Positions 50,415-58,250 of a DNA stretch of 64,000 nucleotides are shown piece after piece; the stretch's first letter is position 1; the number at the start of each line of letters is the position of its first letter. The stretch spans positions 37,391 through 101,390 of the forward strand of contig NZ_PJRS01000019.1 in NCBI RefSeq assembly GCF_002858925.1. Direction: 5' to 3'. Position numbers and translations under genes: made by a program. The notes under the pieces are model-generated. The model did no database searches. It was not told the DNA's origin and saw only the letters and a list, made by a program, of their open reading frames with translations. Source of the DNA: Caulobacter zeae (lineage in GTDB: Bacteria > Pseudomonadota > Alphaproteobacteria > Caulobacterales > Caulobacteraceae).

Positions 50415-53354
50415 TCAATAGCGCCAGGTCAGGGCCAGGCGCAGGGTGCGTCCCGGCGCAGGAACCACCGCCAGCGACAGCGGGTCGAGGTAGTATTCGT
50501 CCCCGACGTTGTCGAGATTGGCGTCCAGGGTCACCTGGTCGGTCACCTTGTAGGTGGCGAAGAGGTCGTAGACCGTCGCCTTGCGATAGAGCTGCTGGAT
50601 CGCCGACAGGCCGACGTTCCACTCCTTGTCGAGCTTGCTGATGGGGCCTGAGTTGGCGACCATCCGCCCGCCGACGATCAGCCGCTCCTGGAACAGTCGC
50701 GTCCCGACCGTCAGGTTGACGTTGTACTTCGGCGGGTTCTGGGTGTTGGTGTACGAGCCCTCGAAGCCGCCGGCCACGCAGTCGGGCGTGTTGATCAGCT
50801 CGTCGATGCCGCGCTGCTGGCCATAGGCCCGGCGCTCGGCGGCGATGTCGGGCGCGCAGGTCTCGGCCTTGAAGTAGCGGTGGGCCGACAGGTCGGCGAA
50901 CACCCGGCCCATGTCGTACGAACCCTGAAGCTCCACGCCCTCGACATTGAAGCTGTCGACGTTGCGGATCAGGCCGGCCGACAGGGTGCGGTAGTCGCGG
51001 GTGATCAGGTCGCGGATGCGGGTGTCGAAATAGGCGACCTTCAGCGCGCCGCGGTCGCCCGTCTTCCAGAGATCACGCTGCAGGATGCTGGCGCCGACTT
51101 CCCAGCTCTTGCTGCGCTCGGGCTTGAGATCATCGGTCGGCTTGGCGGCGGTGAACAGGCCCAGGGTCGACTCGAACAGGCTCGGCAGCTTCACGCCCTC
51201 GGCGTACTTCACGTAGATCAGGCTGTTCTCGGTCGGCTTGTAGCTGGCGCTGACCGTGGGCATGAACGCGTCGGCCTTGCGGCGGATCGGCTTGGACCAC
51301 GTCCAGAACGTCGGCCCCTCCAGGTCCTCGGCCGCGTTGGCGCGGTAGGTCGTCCAGCCCTTGATGTCGCCCACCGTGCCCTTCTCGTAGGGCGAGGCGA
51401 ACAGCGAGGCCTCGGTGAAGTTGCCCTGCGCATCCGGGAACCAGTAGACGCGCGCCACGCTGGTCAGGGCGCCCGGCCGGGTCGCGTTGGGCATGTAGAA
51501 GGTGGTGTCGCGATAGCGGCCGATCACCTCGTAGGGCCCTTCGGTGGCCGTGCGATTGCGGTCGCGGATGTCGATGCGGTTGAAGCGGCCGCCGGCCGTC
51601 AGCTCCCACTGGTCGTTCGGGGCCCAGGTGACCGAACCGACGAGGCTGTATTCCTTGCGCTCGGCGTTGCGCAGATAGCGGTTGTTGCGCAGGTCCTCTT
51701 GCAGGATCGGCGAGTTGGGGCCGGGCTTGATGTCCTCGCTGGTGAACGAGCCGCCGTAGGTGAAGTCCAGCCGGCCAAGGCCGGTGAACACCCGCGAGGT
51801 GTTGGTCACGTCGCCGCCGAAGCGCTCGATGGACAGCTCGTTCCAGTAGGCGTCGCGATAGCCGTCCTCGGTGTTGAAGGTCGGGCCGTCGTACCATTGG
51901 GTCGGCCGGTCGAGGAACCAGGGCGTGACGCCGGTCAGGCCGTTGTAGGCCAGGCTCTCGGCCTTGGTGCGCCAGAGGTTGGCCTTCAGGTCGATCAGGT
52001 CGTTGGCCGGCCGGTAGCGGTAGCGCAGGTTATAGGCGTCCAGGTCCATGTGGCCCAGCGCCCACTGCGGCACGCGCTCGCGGTTCACGCGGATGATCTG
52101 CGAGGCCATGATCTCGCCCTGGCGACCGTCGAAGTGGCGATAGCCGGCCTCAAGCACCTGGTCGTCGCTGATCTTCCAGGTTCCCTTCAGCAGGAAGGAT
52201 TCCGAGCTGTTGGAGGTGTTGAAGACCTCGGTCTTTGCCGGATTCAGCGTCGCCAGCAGGCCGCGGCCGGTCGGGAAATCCCCATAGCCCTCGGAGCCCG
52301 AGAAGTAGTTGCCGTTCTCGCGCTTGGCATAGGCGGCCACCACGTCGAACCGATCCCAGCTCTTGGCCACGGCGAGGTTGTGGAAGTGGCTGCCCGGACG
52401 GGTGATGTCGTTGCGGCTGGGGTTCTGGAAGGCGCTCCAGGCCGGCAGGTCCTTGGTGCTGGCGTTCGAGATCCCGGCCCGCACGCGCACGCCGAAGTCC
52501 TTGCCGGCGCGCAGGATGTCGGCCGCCTTCAAGGTGTCCATGACCACCACGCCGCCGATGCCGCCCGAGGCGTTGGCCTCCAGGCTGGGGCCCTTGTTGA
52601 TGCTGACGCTGCTGATCAGGTCGGGGTCGAGATAGTTGCGCTGCGACTGGCCGGCGTAGCCGCGATAGGTGTCGATCGTCGACTGGCCGCCGTCGATGAC
52701 GACGGGGATGCGCCCCTGCCCCTGCACGCCGCGAATGTTGAGGTCCAGCGCGTTGGCCGAGCGCGGATCGCCGGCCGTCACACCCGCAACGCCCTTGACC
52801 ATGTCGGCCACCGACGCGCCGCGAAATCGCTCCAGCGTCTCGCGGGCGATGTAGGCCGACGAGCGGGCCTTGGAATAGACGGCGTGGGCGCGCGCCTGGT
52901 CGCTTTCCTCGTCGGCGAACGGCGCGCCGGGCGTTCCACCCTGCCCCACGCCGGCCACGTCGCCCTGCACCCGCAGCGCGCCCAGCTGCGTCGCGCCCTC
53001 GGCGGTCGGCGCCGGCGACAGGGTCAGCACGTCGCCCTGGATACGGTAGGTCAGGCCCGTGCCCGACAGCAGGCGGCTGACGGCTTCGCTCGCCGACAGG
53101 CGGCCCGAGACCACGCCGGAGGTGCGTCCCTTCGCCAAGGCGGCCGGTACGCTGACCTGCAGGCCGGACTGGCGGCCGAAAGCGGTCAGGGCCGAGGGCA
53201 GCGGCTGGGCGGGAATGTCATAGGCGCGCTGAGCGCTTTCCTGGGCGAAGGCGGGCATGGCCGCGCCCGTCCCGGCCAGCGCCGTCGTCAGCATCAGCGC
53301 CGCCGCCAAAGCCGCCTGCCGGCGGCCCGTACGCACTCGATTGGAAAACCCCAC
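50415..53354 (-). CDS. hasR: HasR-like TonB-dependent heme receptor with STN domain
   Basis: A 979-aa outer-membrane heme/hemophore receptor. Signal peptide about 1-38; STN domain about 43-114 (YDIPAQPLPSALTAFGRQSG, ASEAVSRLLSGTGLTYRI); plug with SVADMVKGVAGVTAGDPRSA, LNIRGVQGQGRIPVVIDGG and SIDTYRGYAGQSQ-type sequence typical of HasR; barrel ending LRLALTWRY. The start is the GTG at 53354 after GGAGACGG. FecR, ECF sigma, heme oxygenase and TonB lie upstream, matching the HasRSI/B arrangement. No hasA hemophore gene is in the window, so free heme or hemoprotein is also possible as ligand. Confidence 0.85.
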   Translation of the reverse strand: MGFSNRVRTGRRQAALAAALMLTTALAGTGAAMPAFAQESAQRAYDIPAQPLPSALTAFGRQSGLQVSVPAALAKGRTSGVVSGRLSASEAVSRLLSGTGLTYRIQGDVLTLSPAPTAEGATQLGALRVQGDVAGVGQGGTPGAPFADEESDQARAHAVYSKARSSAYIARETLERFRGASVADMVKGVAGVTAGDPRSANALDLNIRGVQGQGRIPVVIDGGQSTIDTYRGYAGQSQRNYLDPDLISSVSINKGPSLEANASGGIGGVVVMDTLKAADILRAGKDFGVRVRAGISNASTKDLPAWSAFQNPSRNDITRPGSHFHNLAVAKSWDRFDVVAAYAKRENGNYFSGSEGYGDFPTGRGLLATLNPAKTEVFNTSNSSESFLLKGTWKISDDQVLEAGYRHFDGRQGEIMASQIIRVNRERVPQWALGHMDLDAYNLRYRYRPANDLIDLKANLWRTKAESLAYNGLTGVTPWFLDRPTQWYDGPTFNTEDGYRDAYWNELSIERFGGDVTNTSRVFTGLGRLDFTYGGSFTSEDIKPGPNSPILQEDLRNNRYLRNAERKEYSLVGSVTWAPNDQWELTAGGRFNRIDIRDRNRTATEGPYEVIGRYRDTTFYMPNATRPGALTSVARVYWFPDAQGNFTEASLFASPYEKGTVGDIKGWTTYRANAAEDLEGPTFWTWSKPIRRKADAFMPTVSASYKPTENSLIYVKYAEGVKLPSLFESTLGLFTAAKPTDDLKPERSKSWEVGASILQRDLWKTGDRGALKVAYFDTRIRDLITRDYRTLSAGLIRNVDSFNVEGVELQGSYDMGRVFADLSAHRYFKAETCAPDIAAERRAYGQQRGIDELINTPDCVAGGFEGSYTNTQNPPKYNVNLTVGTRLFQERLIVGGRMVANSGPISKLDKEWNVGLSAIQQLYRKATVYDLFATYKVTDQVTLDANLDNVGDEYYLDPLSLAVVPAPGRTLRLALTWRY

Positions 53355-53382
53355 GACCGTCTCCGAACTTGCGAAAAACTAA

Positions 53383-53405
53383 AGATTGCGACGCATGTGC
53401 AATCT
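53383..53405. promoter_or_regulatory. Inverted repeat upstream of hasR
   Basis: AGATTGC-(9 nt)-GCAATCT, a perfect 7-bp inverted repeat 29-51 nt upstream of the hasR start, in the 151-bp gap after fecR. It could be a regulator site or a leader hairpin. Confidence 0.5.
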
Positions 53406-53505
53406 GTTCTTCCCAATCGACGACGCAGGCCCGGCTTTTTCCGAAAAAACTTCGCGGCGTTCGGCGATGAGAGATTTCCCTCGCCGAAACAGCCCCTTGC
53501 GAGCG

Positions 53506-54498
53506 TCAGCGCTCGGAGATCACCAGGACCCAGGGCGTCACCCGTATGACGTCCAGGTCGTAGGCCTGGGCCAGGGCGTTGGTCACCGCCTCGGGGTCCC
53601 GCAGATTGTAGACGCCGGTCACCCGGCGCTCGGAAAGCGCCCTGCCCCGCACCAGGACGATGTCGTGGGTCCAGGGGCGCAAGGCCCGCACCACGTCGCC
53701 GATGGCGCCGTTCTCGACCACCATCTGGCCGTCGCGCCAGGCCGCCACGGCGTTCGGATCGGCGGCCGCGCGCAGGAACCGCCCGTCGGAGGCCATGGCC
53801 ACGCCGTAACCGGCCGGCACGCGCTCCATGCCCTGGAATCGCCGCGAGGTCACGCCCACCAGCCCCCGCTGCACCACCACGCCCGGCGCCTCGGCGTCGA
53901 CCTCAAAGGCCGTGCCCAGCACCTCGGCGGCGACGTCGCGCGAGGCGACCTTGAACGGTCGCGAGGGATCGTGGCGGACATCGAACCAGGCCCGTCCCTT
54001 GACCAGCTTCAGGTCGCGTCGGCCGGCCGAATAGTCCACCGCCAGGGCCGACTCCGGCGCCAGGCTGACCAGGCTGCCGTCCTCCAGGCGCATCTGCCGC
54101 ACCTCGCCGACGCCGGTGACATAGTCCGACTGCAACCGAACCAGCGCCCCGGGGGCCAGCACGGCGACGACCAGCGCCGCGGCCGAGGCCGCCAGGTTCG
54201 CGACCAGCCGGCGTCGGCCGGAATCTCGGCTCGCCGCCCGTCGCTCGCGACGCGCGCCGGCGACCACCGGCCTCTCCCCGCCAGCCATCTGCTCCCACCG
54301 CCCGGCATGGAGCGGCAGAACCTCGCCGAGGGCGGCATAGACGCCGGAGGCCTCGTCCCAGGCTCGCGCCCTGTCGGAATGGCCGGCGCGCCAGGCCTCG
54401 AACCGCGCGAGAAGCTCAGCGTTCTCCGGCTCTTCATGCAGGGCCAGCAGCCACTCCAGGGCTTCGGCGTCCGCGCGCGCGACATCCAGCTCGGCCAT
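53506..54498 (-). CDS. FecR/HasS-family anti-sigma factor
   Basis: A 330-aa inner-membrane protein. N-terminal domain with EALEWLLALHEEPENAELL and FEAWRAGHSDRARAWDEA; membrane segment about 99-120; periplasmic FecR domain (VGEVRQMRLEDGSLVSLAPESAL, GRAWFDVRHDPSRPFKVA, VLGTAFEV) and a C-terminal STN-like end (VTGVYNLRDPEAVTNALAQA). It should keep the ECF sigma inactive until HasR signals ligand. It lies between sigma and receptor genes on the same strand. Confidence 0.92.
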   Translation of the reverse strand: MAELDVARADAEALEWLLALHEEPENAELLARFEAWRAGHSDRARAWDEASGVYAALGEVLPLHAGRWEQMAGGERPVVAGARRERRAASRDSGRRRLVANLAASAAALVVAVLAPGALVRLQSDYVTGVGEVRQMRLEDGSLVSLAPESALAVDYSAGRRDLKLVKGRAWFDVRHDPSRPFKVASRDVAAEVLGTAFEVDAEAPGVVVQRGLVGVTSRRFQGMERVPAGYGVAMASDGRFLRAAADPNAVAAWRDGQMVVENGAIGDVVRALRPWTHDIVLVRGRALSERRVTGVYNLRDPEAVTNALAQAYDLDVIRVTPWVLVISER

Positions 54499-54573
54499 TC
54501 GGTCAGGTTCCTCCGGCCCGCGCGGCCGTTCGTTGCAATAGACGTTCGAGCATAGGGTTTTTCCGAAATCGGT

Positions 54574-55083
54574 TCAGCGCCGCCGAAGCCGGTCGCGGCA
54601 ATGGGCCACGCCGTCGACCACCAGCTGGTGCGCCGCCGAGGTCGAGATCCCCAGCTCGGCGGCGATCTCGCGCAGCTTGGCGCCGCCCAGGCGGTGCATC
54701 TCGACGGCGATCCGCGTCCGTTCAGGCAGTTCGGCCATGGCCGCCAGCAGGCGCTCGTAGTCGTCGCGCGCCAGGGCGGCGGCCTCGGGCGAGGGCTGCT
54801 CGTCGCGCGCGCCCTCGATCAGAGGCTCCGGATCCTCGACATAACGGCGGCCGTCGCGCCGCCCCTGCCGGCGGCCGTCGAGCGCCAGGTTACGGACGAT
54901 GCGGAAGAGGTAGCGGCCGGGATCCTCGAGCAGCCGCCGGGTCAGGGCCTGGCCCAGGCGCAGATAGGCTTCCTGCACCACGTCCTCGGCCTGGTCGCGG
55001 TCGCCGGTGATGGTCTGGACGTAGCGAACCAGCCCGTCGCGATGGGCCAGGTAGTGAGAGCGGATCATCTTCTTCTGCGTCAC
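54574..55083 (-). CDS. ECF sigma factor (HasI/FecI-like) of the heme locus
   Basis: About 169 aa from the GTG at 55083; an ATG at 55068 is an equally weak alternative. Region 2: YVQTITGDRDQAEDVVQEAY; region 4: LPERTRIAVEMHRLGGAKLREIAAELGISTSAAHQLV. It is followed by fecR and hasR and should activate hasR. A Fur-box-like sequence lies 79-95 nt upstream, so iron limitation probably induces it. Confidence 0.9.
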   Translation of the reverse strand: MTQKKMIRSHYLAHRDGLVRYVQTITGDRDQAEDVVQEAYLRLGQALTRRLLEDPGRYLFRIVRNLALDGRRQGRRDGRRYVEDPEPLIEGARDEQPSPEAAALARDDYERLLAAMAELPERTRIAVEMHRLGGAKLREIAAELGISTSAAHQLVVDGVAHCRDRLRRR

Positions 55084-55161
55084 GCGCCCGCCAGACAGAC
55101 GAAAACGCCCGGACCGCGGGCGCGCCGCCGGCGTCCGCCGCCGGAGCGCGGCCCATAACAC

Positions 55162-55178
55162 TTGAGAATAAGTCGCAA
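55162..55178. promoter_or_regulatory. Candidate Fur box between ECF sigma and heme oxygenase
   Basis: TTGAGAATAAGTCGCAA resembles the alphaproteobacterial Fur consensus of the TTGAGAATnATTCGCAA type, with two TTG(A/C)GA arms. It lies in the 281-bp divergent region and could repress both directions when iron is sufficient. A second palindrome, AAGACTTGTCTT, follows at 55180-55191. Confidence 0.6.
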
Positions 55179-55364
55179 CAAGACTTGTCTTGCGATCCGA
55201 TCCCTGGCACGCAGGCCCGCGAAGCCGACGAAAACGAAAAGATCGGAGCGCTCGTGCGATTTTCTTTCGGAAAGCGGCGGGCCTGAACCGTCATTTCCTC
55301 GTGAGGCGCGAATGCGATGCGATCGCCGGCGCGCCCCGAAGCTCCCGACGCTCCGGAAGGCCCC

Positions 55365-55961
55365 ATGAACGCACACGTCTCGATCCACGACCCGTCCCGC
55401 GCCAAGCGGCTCAAGGCCCGCACCCACAGCACTCACGAGGCGCTCGACAGCCGCATCATGTCGCTGGAGCCCTTCCGCGACCGCGATCGCTATGGCCGGT
55501 TCCTGAAGGCGCAGTGGGGCTTCCACCGCGAAATCGACGCGCTCTACACGCACCCGGATCTCGTGGCCCTAGTGCCGGACCTGCCCGAGCGTCGCCGGCT
55601 GGACCTGATCGCCCAGGACATCCAGGACCTGGGCCAGCCCGCGCCCAGCGCCGACACCCCGCCGGTCTTCGGCCAAGGCCCCGTCGACGCCGCCGAGGCC
55701 TTCGGCTGGCTGTACGTGGCCGAGGGCTCGAACCTCGGCGCGGCCTTCCTGCTCAAGGCCGCCGCCGCCCTGGATCTCGACGAGACCTTCGGCGCCCGCC
55801 ACCTCGCCCCTCATCCGGAAGGTCGCGGTCGTCACTGGCGCGGCTTCGTCGCGGCCCTCGACGGCCTGCCCTTCGGCGATGTCGAGGAGACCCGCGCCGT
55901 CGACGGCGCCGCCGCCGCCTTCCGCCGGGTGCGGGGACTGGTCGATGACGCCTTCGCCTGA
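55365..55961 (+). CDS. hemO: Heme oxygenase
   Basis: A 198-aa cytoplasmic enzyme that opens the heme ring to biliverdin, CO and iron. KRLKARTHSTHEALDSRIM contains the proximal ligand His24; the distal helix and conserved WLYVAEGSNLGAAFLLKAA match the bacterial HemO/PigA family. The ATG at 55365 follows GGAAGG. Its end overlaps the DUF454 gene by 17 nt. Its place in the heme-receptor locus supports iron extraction from imported heme. Confidence 0.92.
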   Translation: MNAHVSIHDPSRAKRLKARTHSTHEALDSRIMSLEPFRDRDRYGRFLKAQWGFHREIDALYTHPDLVALVPDLPERRRLDLIAQDIQDLGQPAPSADTPPVFGQGPVDAAEAFGWLYVAEGSNLGAAFLLKAAAALDLDETFGARHLAPHPEGRGRHWRGFVAALDGLPFGDVEETRAVDGAAAAFRRVRGLVDDAFA

Positions 55962-56355
55962 GGACTCGCCCGCCCGGCCGCGCCTGGCCCGCTGGATCTG
56001 GCTGGTCCTGGGCCTCGTCTGCGTCGCCCTGGGCTTCATCGGCGCCGTCGTGCCGCTGATGCCGACGACGGTGTTCCTGATCATGGCCGCGGGCTGCTTC
56101 GCCAAGTCCTCGCCCAGGCTGGAGACCTGGCTGCTGGACCATCCGCGCTTCGGGCCGACCTTGCGCGCCTGGCGTCGGGACCGCGCCATTCCGCCGGCCG
56201 CCAAGCTGATGGCCTGCGGCGGCATGGCCTTCGGGCTCGCGATCTTCTGGTGGGGCGCCAATCCCAAGTGGCCGCTGCTGCTGGTCGTGGCGACGATCAT
56301 CGGAGCCTGCGCGGCCTATGTGGTCTCGCGTCCGTCGCGGGGCGCGCAGGGGTGA
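55945..56355 (+). CDS. DUF454 (YbaN-like) inner-membrane protein
   Basis: A 136-aa protein with four predicted helices. WLVLGLVCVALGFIGAVVPL and MPTTVFLIMAAGCFAKSSPR match the YbaN family signature, as does LDHPRFGPTLRAWRRDRAIP. The function is unknown; members often lie beside heme oxygenase or heme-uptake genes. It overlaps hemO by 17 nt and tonB by 4 nt (GTGA), implying an operon. Confidence 0.9.
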   Translation: MTPSPEDSPARPRLARWIWLVLGLVCVALGFIGAVVPLMPTTVFLIMAAGCFAKSSPRLETWLLDHPRFGPTLRAWRRDRAIPPAAKLMACGGMAFGLAIFWWGANPKWPLLLVVATIIGACAAYVVSRPSRGAQG

Positions 56356-57113
56356 AGCCGATCGCCCTGGCCAGACAGGATCCGACGTCGTTCCAGGGCG
56401 CGCCCATCTCCGCGCCGCTCGCGCTGGACCGCGGCTCGGCCCGGCGCGGGTCGCGAACCGCGACCGGCGTTGCACTGTCGATCGCCCTGCATGGCGCGCT
56501 GGCCGGCGCGATCCTATTCGGCGGGTTCGCCCCCGTCCTGATCACCCCGCCGCCCGCAGCGCCGATGATCGTGGCGCTGGAGACCACCTCGCCGCCCGTT
56601 CCGCAGCTTGAGGTCCCGCCCGGCCCACAGCAGCAGGAACGCCAGGCCGCGCGGCCGACGCCGCCCAAGCCGCCGCCCGTCAAGACCGCCCAGGCCGCGC
56701 CGGATCCGGTGTTCTTCACGCCGCCCCGCCCCAGCGCGCCCGTCGATCCGGGGCCGTCCGCTCCGCAGACGACCGCCCCGCCGGTGCAGCCCGCGCCGGT
56801 GGCTGTCCGGGCGGCCAGCAACGCCGTCGCCACCTGGGAGGGCCAGGTGCTGGCCGCGCTGGAAAAGACACGCCGCTATCCGCCCGCCGCCCAGGCCCGC
56901 CGCCAGCAGGGCGTCGCCCACGTGCGCTTCCGGATGAACCGCGCCGGCAAGGTGCTGTGGTCGCGCCTCGAGCGCTCGTCCGGCTTCGGCGAACTCGACC
57001 GCGCCGCGGTGGACGCGCCCAAGCGCGCCCAGCCCCTGCCCCAGATCCCGGCGGAGCGCCCCGACGAAGTCGAACTGGTCGTGCCGGTGGAGTTCTTCCT
57101 GGCGCGGCCTTGA
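56352..57113 (+). CDS. tonB: TonB-family energy transducer
   Basis: A 253-aa inner-membrane-anchored periplasmic protein that couples the proton motive force to outer-membrane receptors. Membrane segment about 40-60 (GVALSIALHGALAGAILFGG); Pro-rich periplasmic linker with PPKPPPVK; C-terminal TonB domain (EGQVLAALEKTRRYPPAAQA, GVAHVRFRMNRAGKV, LDRAAVDAPKRAQPLPQIP). GTG start at 56352, overlapping the DUF454 stop. It is probably the dedicated partner (HasB-like) of the heme receptor. Confidence 0.92.
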   Translation: MKPIALARQDPTSFQGAPISAPLALDRGSARRGSRTATGVALSIALHGALAGAILFGGFAPVLITPPPAAPMIVALETTSPPVPQLEVPPGPQQQERQAARPTPPKPPPVKTAQAAPDPVFFTPPRPSAPVDPGPSAPQTTAPPVQPAPVAVRAASNAVATWEGQVLAALEKTRRYPPAAQARRQQGVAHVRFRMNRAGKVLWSRLERSSGFGELDRAAVDAPKRAQPLPQIPAERPDEVELVVPVEFFLARP

Positions 57114-57125
57114 GGCCTCCGTCGC

Positions 57126-58241
57126 CTACAGCTTCACCACCACGCCCCGGCGATACATCACCCACCCCAGCAGCCAGCAGACCAGCATGTAGGCGAGCGC
57201 GCACAGCAGCGAGCCCAGCCCGCCCGGCGCGATCGCCTGGAAGACATGGACGCCCACCCACTCATAGGGGTCCTGGCCCGGGGCGACGTCGAACTGGCGC
57301 AAGGTGATCACGAACAGCTCCGAGAACAGGTAGATCACCAGCGGATTGAGGCCGAACACCTGGAAGAAGCGGGTGGCGGCGTTCGGCTCGCGGCCTTCCA
57401 GCAGCGCCGCCAGGGCGGCCAGCAGGATCAGGTCCAGCCCCACGGTCAGCAGCACGAAGCTGCCGGTCCAGAGCTTCTTGGCGATCGGGAACCACGGGTT
57501 CCAGGCCAGGGCGGCCAGGACCAGCACCCCGCCAAGGCCCGCCATGCGGAACAGGGTCTTGCGGGTGTCGCTCGCCTGGCGCAGGGCGCGGGCCGCCAGA
57601 TAGCCGGCCAGCACGTTCACCGTCGCTGGCAAGGTCCCCAAGAGCCCCTCGGGATCGAAGCCGCCATCCTTGCGATAGAGGTGGTCACGGCCGACGACCA
57701 GCAGGTCGAGCCTGGTCCCCGCATTGCCGAGCTTGGAATAGGGATCGCCGTCGCCAAGCCCCAGCAGGATCGCCCAGTAGCCCAGCAGCAGGCCGCCGCA
57801 GAGCGCCAGGATCCAGCGCGGCGACAGGAACCGCGCGGCGAAGGCGGCGATGGCGTAGCACAGGGCGATCCGCTGCATCACGCCCATCACGCGGGTCTGC
57901 GAGAACGGCGCCAGAGCCCAATGCCCGTCCACCTGATGCACGAACGGGTACCAATACATCAGGAAGCCGAGCAGAAAGATCAGCGCGGCGCGCTTCAACA
58001 CCTTTGCGCTGAAGGCCCGCAACGGGACCGGCCGCGAGAAGGCGAAGGCCATCGAGCAGCCGACGGCGAACAGGAACGACGGAAACACCGCGTCCGCCGC
58101 CGTGAAACCGAACCACTTGGCGTGGACCAGCTGTTCGAACGGACGCGCGCCCGGCCCGGCCGTATTGACCACGATCATCAGGCAGACGGTCAGGCCGCGG
58201 AAGACGTCGAGCGACAGGAAGCGAGGAGTCGGCTTGGTCAT
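57126..58241 (-). CDS. nagX: NagX-like membrane protein (heparan-alpha-glucosaminide N-acetyltransferase family)
   Basis: A 371-aa inner-membrane protein with about ten helices. The start RFLSLDVFRGLTVCLMIVVN, then WFGFTAADAVFPSFLFAVG, matches the HGSNAT/DUF5009 family that bacterial GlcNAc loci carry as NagX. It lies 9 nt downstream of GH89 on the same strand, with a TBDR and PTS component upstream. It may (de)acetylate or transport amino sugars; the bacterial role is not settled. Confidence 0.85.
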   Translation of the reverse strand: MTKPTPRFLSLDVFRGLTVCLMIVVNTAGPGARPFEQLVHAKWFGFTAADAVFPSFLFAVGCSMAFAFSRPVPLRAFSAKVLKRAALIFLLGFLMYWYPFVHQVDGHWALAPFSQTRVMGVMQRIALCYAIAAFAARFLSPRWILALCGGLLLGYWAILLGLGDGDPYSKLGNAGTRLDLLVVGRDHLYRKDGGFDPEGLLGTLPATVNVLAGYLAARALRQASDTRKTLFRMAGLGGVLVLAALAWNPWFPIAKKLWTGSFVLLTVGLDLILLAALAALLEGREPNAATRFFQVFGLNPLVIYLFSELFVITLRQFDVAPGQDPYEWVGVHVFQAIAPGGLGSLLCALAYMLVCWLLGWVMYRRGVVVKL

Positions 58242-58250
58242 GGCCCTCTC

